DNA from: Thermococci archaeon | Lineage (GTDB): Archaea; Methanobacteriota_B; Thermococci; Thermococcales; Thermococcaceae | Reading direction: 5' to 3' | Length of the DNA: 8,240 nt | NCBI GenBank assembly: GCA_003663695.1 | Contig: QMUB01000039.1 | Location: 1-8,240 of the forward strand | Shown here: positions 6,709-8,240 of the stretch, one piece after another | Position numbering within the stretch: the stretch's first letter is position 1 | How the letters are laid out: each line of letters starts with the position of its first letter | Made by a program: the position numbers and the translations under genes | Notes under the pieces: model-generated | Databases searched by the model: none | What the model saw: only the letters and a program-made list of their open reading frames with translations | What the model was told of the DNA's origin: nothing

Positions 6709-6724
6709 CTTTAAACTCTTTTTA
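6709..6724 (-). promoter_or_regulatory. Possible promoter of tmk
   Basis: The minus strand reads CTAAAAAGAGTTTAAAG: a purine-rich BRE-like run followed by GTTTAAAG centred near 6712. The predicted start near 6687 gives a leader of about 25 nt containing GGAGGTG. Read-through from the upstream genes is also possible because only a weak T-tract (CCCTTTTAATTT) follows them. Confidence 0.4.
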
Positions 6725-6755
6725 GACAAGAACATGTAAATTAAAAGGGAGATAA

Positions 6756-7463
6756 TCACCGGAAAGTAGCTTTCAGGTAGTCCAAGAACTTCCAGGTGCT
6801 GGTGAATATCTTCTCCTCTTTCCCATAGTACTCTATGATCCCCTCCGGCTTAAACCTCAGCCCGAATAAATAATTACCCTTCTTAAGACGCTGTAGGAAT
6901 ACCTCTTTGGGCTTTGGAGGCACGTAACTGGTTATCATGTCGTTTATTATATCTGCTTCAAACCCAAAGTGCTCGTTAAGTCTGGGGAACAAAAGAGCTG
7001 CAGGGGTATTCATGCAGTCCACAAGGACTTTACCATCAATTCTGAAGTTATAATATTTGAAAATGTCATGGAGAAAATCATCCAGAGCGTTGGGATAATA
7101 AATTGTCGCCCCTATATCATTGGGATGTGCTTCCACAAAGTTCCTGCTGTCCAGAATGGCTTTCACCTCATCGATGTCCATGCTGCTTATCTCCACCTTA
7201 ACTCCCTGGTTGTAATAAACGTAAGCCAGAGGAAACCCCTTCTTATGGGCGAAGTCCCTTAAGACGACCAAGGGGATCAATCGAACATCCATGACTGCTG
7301 TTCCCGTACTTACTGTCCCAACGACCATTGCCCTCTTTCCATATCTGGAGATTGCTCTCCCATCCCTTCCAACGATTATAGTTCCCTGAACAACGGTTCC
7401 AACAGCCCTTCCCAATAGCGCGAGTTCTTCAGGATTGAATTTTTTCGAAGCATACACTTCCAT
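6756..7463 (-). CDS. Two-domain phosphohexomutase homologue lacking catalytic loops
   Basis: The 235-residue protein aligns in layout with domains I and II of the phosphoglucomutase/phosphomannomutase family: GTIIVGRDGRAISR (27-40) matches the first-domain VGRDxR motif, VGTVSTGTAVM (48-58) the substrate-loop region, and DGKVLVDCMNTPAALLFPRL (143-162) the domain II opening. The phosphoserine loop (TASHNP in active enzymes) is replaced by AYVYYNQGVKVE (80-91), the DGDADR metal loop is absent (LFGLRFKPEG, 199-208), and domains III and IV are missing (active enzymes have about 450 residues). It is therefore very unlikely to be a mutase; a regulatory or structural partner of the adjacent nucleotidyltransferase is the best inference, since fused nucleotidyltransferase-mutase proteins are known. 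GAGGTGA at 7469-7475 precedes ATG 7463, 10 bp after the upstream stop, indicating coupling. Confidence 0.75.
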   Translation of the reverse strand: MEVYASKKFNPEELALLGRAVGTVVQGTIIVGRDGRAISRYGKRAMVVGTVSTGTAVMDVRLIPLVVLRDFAHKKGFPLAYVYYNQGVKVEISSMDIDEVKAILDSRNFVEAHPNDIGATIYYPNALDDFLHDIFKYYNFRIDGKVLVDCMNTPAALLFPRLNEHFGFEADIINDMITSYVPPKPKEVFLQRLKKGNYLFGLRFKPEGIIEYYGKEEKIFTSTWKFLDYLKATFR

Positions 7464-7473
7464 TTATATCACC

Positions 7474-8240
7474 TCAATCAGGCAAGACTATACTCTCCTT
7501 ACCTATCCTGGATTCCACCCAAATCTTAACATTTGAACCAATTTTGCTGAACTCCTCAATCACGCTGTTATCGCCTATAACGCTTCCCTCTTTTATCTGG
7601 ACACCTTTTCCTATATGAACGTTTTCCCCTATTATGGCTTCCCTAATCTCAGCACCCTCCTCTATCACAGCATTCGAAAAAATAACGGAGCGATCTATTA
7701 CAACATTTCTCCCGATCTCAATATTATCTCCCAGAACTGCAAAGCCCCTAACATCGAAACGTCTGATTCTGCATCTCCTACCCGTGAAGATTGCCCCTCC
7801 ATATTCCATATTCCCCTTAAGGGAATCCACACGAACCTCCGAAAGTTTGAGTCTCCCTAAGAACACGTCATGAACCGCCTGCAGATAGCTTGAGGGTCTT
7901 CCAACGTCATTCCAGTACTCCTCAAAGGGGAATCCGTAGAGAGGGAGATTCTCCTCCAGCATTTTTGGGAAGAGATCCTTTGAAAAGTCAAAGTTCTGCC
8001 CCTTTGGGAATAAATCAAAAGCTTCCGGTTCAAAGGCATAGATCCCCGCGTTAACCAGATTGCTGAAGGCTTCTTCCGGTTTTGGCTTCTCCTTAAACCT
8101 CATTATTCTGCCATCATTATCTATTATGGCGATTCCATACTGGGTGGGATCATCCACCCGGGAGAGGGCAAACGTGGCGAGGGCTTTTTTACTTTTTTGA
8201 TTCTAATAAAAAACCTTTAAGTCTAAATTTGTGAAAACAA
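7474..8240 (-). pseudogene. Sugar-phosphate nucleotidyltransferase with beta-helix repeats, interrupted by in-frame TAG (5' end off window)
   Basis: The family makes NDP-sugars from NTP and sugar-1-phosphate (glucose-1-P or mannose-1-P type). From the right edge the minus strand reads VFTNLDLKVFY, then TAG at 8203-8205, then NQKSKKALATFALSRVDDPT in the same frame, continuing with QYGIAIIDNDGRIMRFKEKP, FSNLVNAGIYAFEP, EYWNDVGRPSSYLQA and about seven left-handed beta-helix hexapeptide turns (IGENVHIGKGVQIKEGSVIG and neighbours), ending at TGA 7474. The family-like sequence on both sides has the normal length across the stop, so one nonsense change (for example Glu GAG to TAG) explains it. No start codon follows the TAG until GTG 8157, which has no ribosome site and would give a protein lacking the nucleotide-binding GxGTRLxPxT region. 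A sequencing error or recoding cannot be excluded. Confidence 0.75.

Noticed and set aside
8155..8157. GTG as the true start of the nucleotidyltransferase
   Set aside because: It lies inside the conserved RVDDPTQYG region, has no ribosome site, and clear family sequence continues upstream through the TAG.
8203..8205. Pyrrolysine at the TAG codon
   Set aside because: Pyrrolysine is known mainly from methanogens and some bacteria, not from Thermococcales, and this family has no pyrrolysine. A nonsense change or error is simpler.

Overview
The window looks like chromosome from a hyperthermophilic euryarchaeon of the order Thermococcales (Thermococcus, Pyrococcus or Palaeococcus; genus not resolved). 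The reasons are archaeal Shine-Dalgarno sites of the GGTGAT type, TATA boxes about 25 nt before predicted transcript starts, T-rich tracts after genes in place of hairpin terminators, glycine decarboxylase split into two subunits, archaeal-type lipoproteins and a canonical archaeal C/D box guide RNA. No long stretch is empty.

Layout. Minus strand, 1-122: start of an ABC transporter ATPase that runs off the left edge. Minus strand, 3065-218: overlapping gcvPA and gcvPB, the two subunits of the glycine cleavage P-protein, transcribed from a strong TATA box near 3111. Plus strand, 3189-4822: a compact cluster of a HAD-superfamily hydrolase, a PrsW-type intramembrane protease homologue and a 68-residue helical protein whose start overlaps the protease stop. 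Plus strand, 4890-5887: a multiply glycosylatable lipoprotein and, overlapping by ATGA, the start of a second lipoprotein that breaks off after about 40 residues. The break coincides with the C-terminal remnant of a DDE transposase (about 5794-5925).

Plus strand, 5944-6036: a TATA box followed at the expected distance by a textbook C/D box sRNA (C, 12-nt guide, D', 3-nt spacer, C', 12-nt guide, D, short terminal stem), lodged between the transposase remnant and the 3' end of tmk. This is the most interesting item not visible as an open reading frame.

Minus strand, 8240-6036: a sugar-phosphate nucleotidyltransferase with left-handed beta-helix repeats, interrupted by an in-frame TAG at 8203-8205 with family-like sequence on both sides; a two-domain phosphohexomutase homologue lacking the phosphoserine and metal loops; then thymidylate kinase (tmk), probably with its own promoter.

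Functionally the region mixes C1/glycine metabolism (gcvPA/B), nucleotide metabolism (tmk), NDP-sugar metabolism (broken or recoded here), surface lipoproteins, a possible membrane-proteolysis module and RNA modification. The stretch from 5672 to 6036 is a scar: a broken lipoprotein gene, an IS remnant and an intact small RNA gene within 365 bp.
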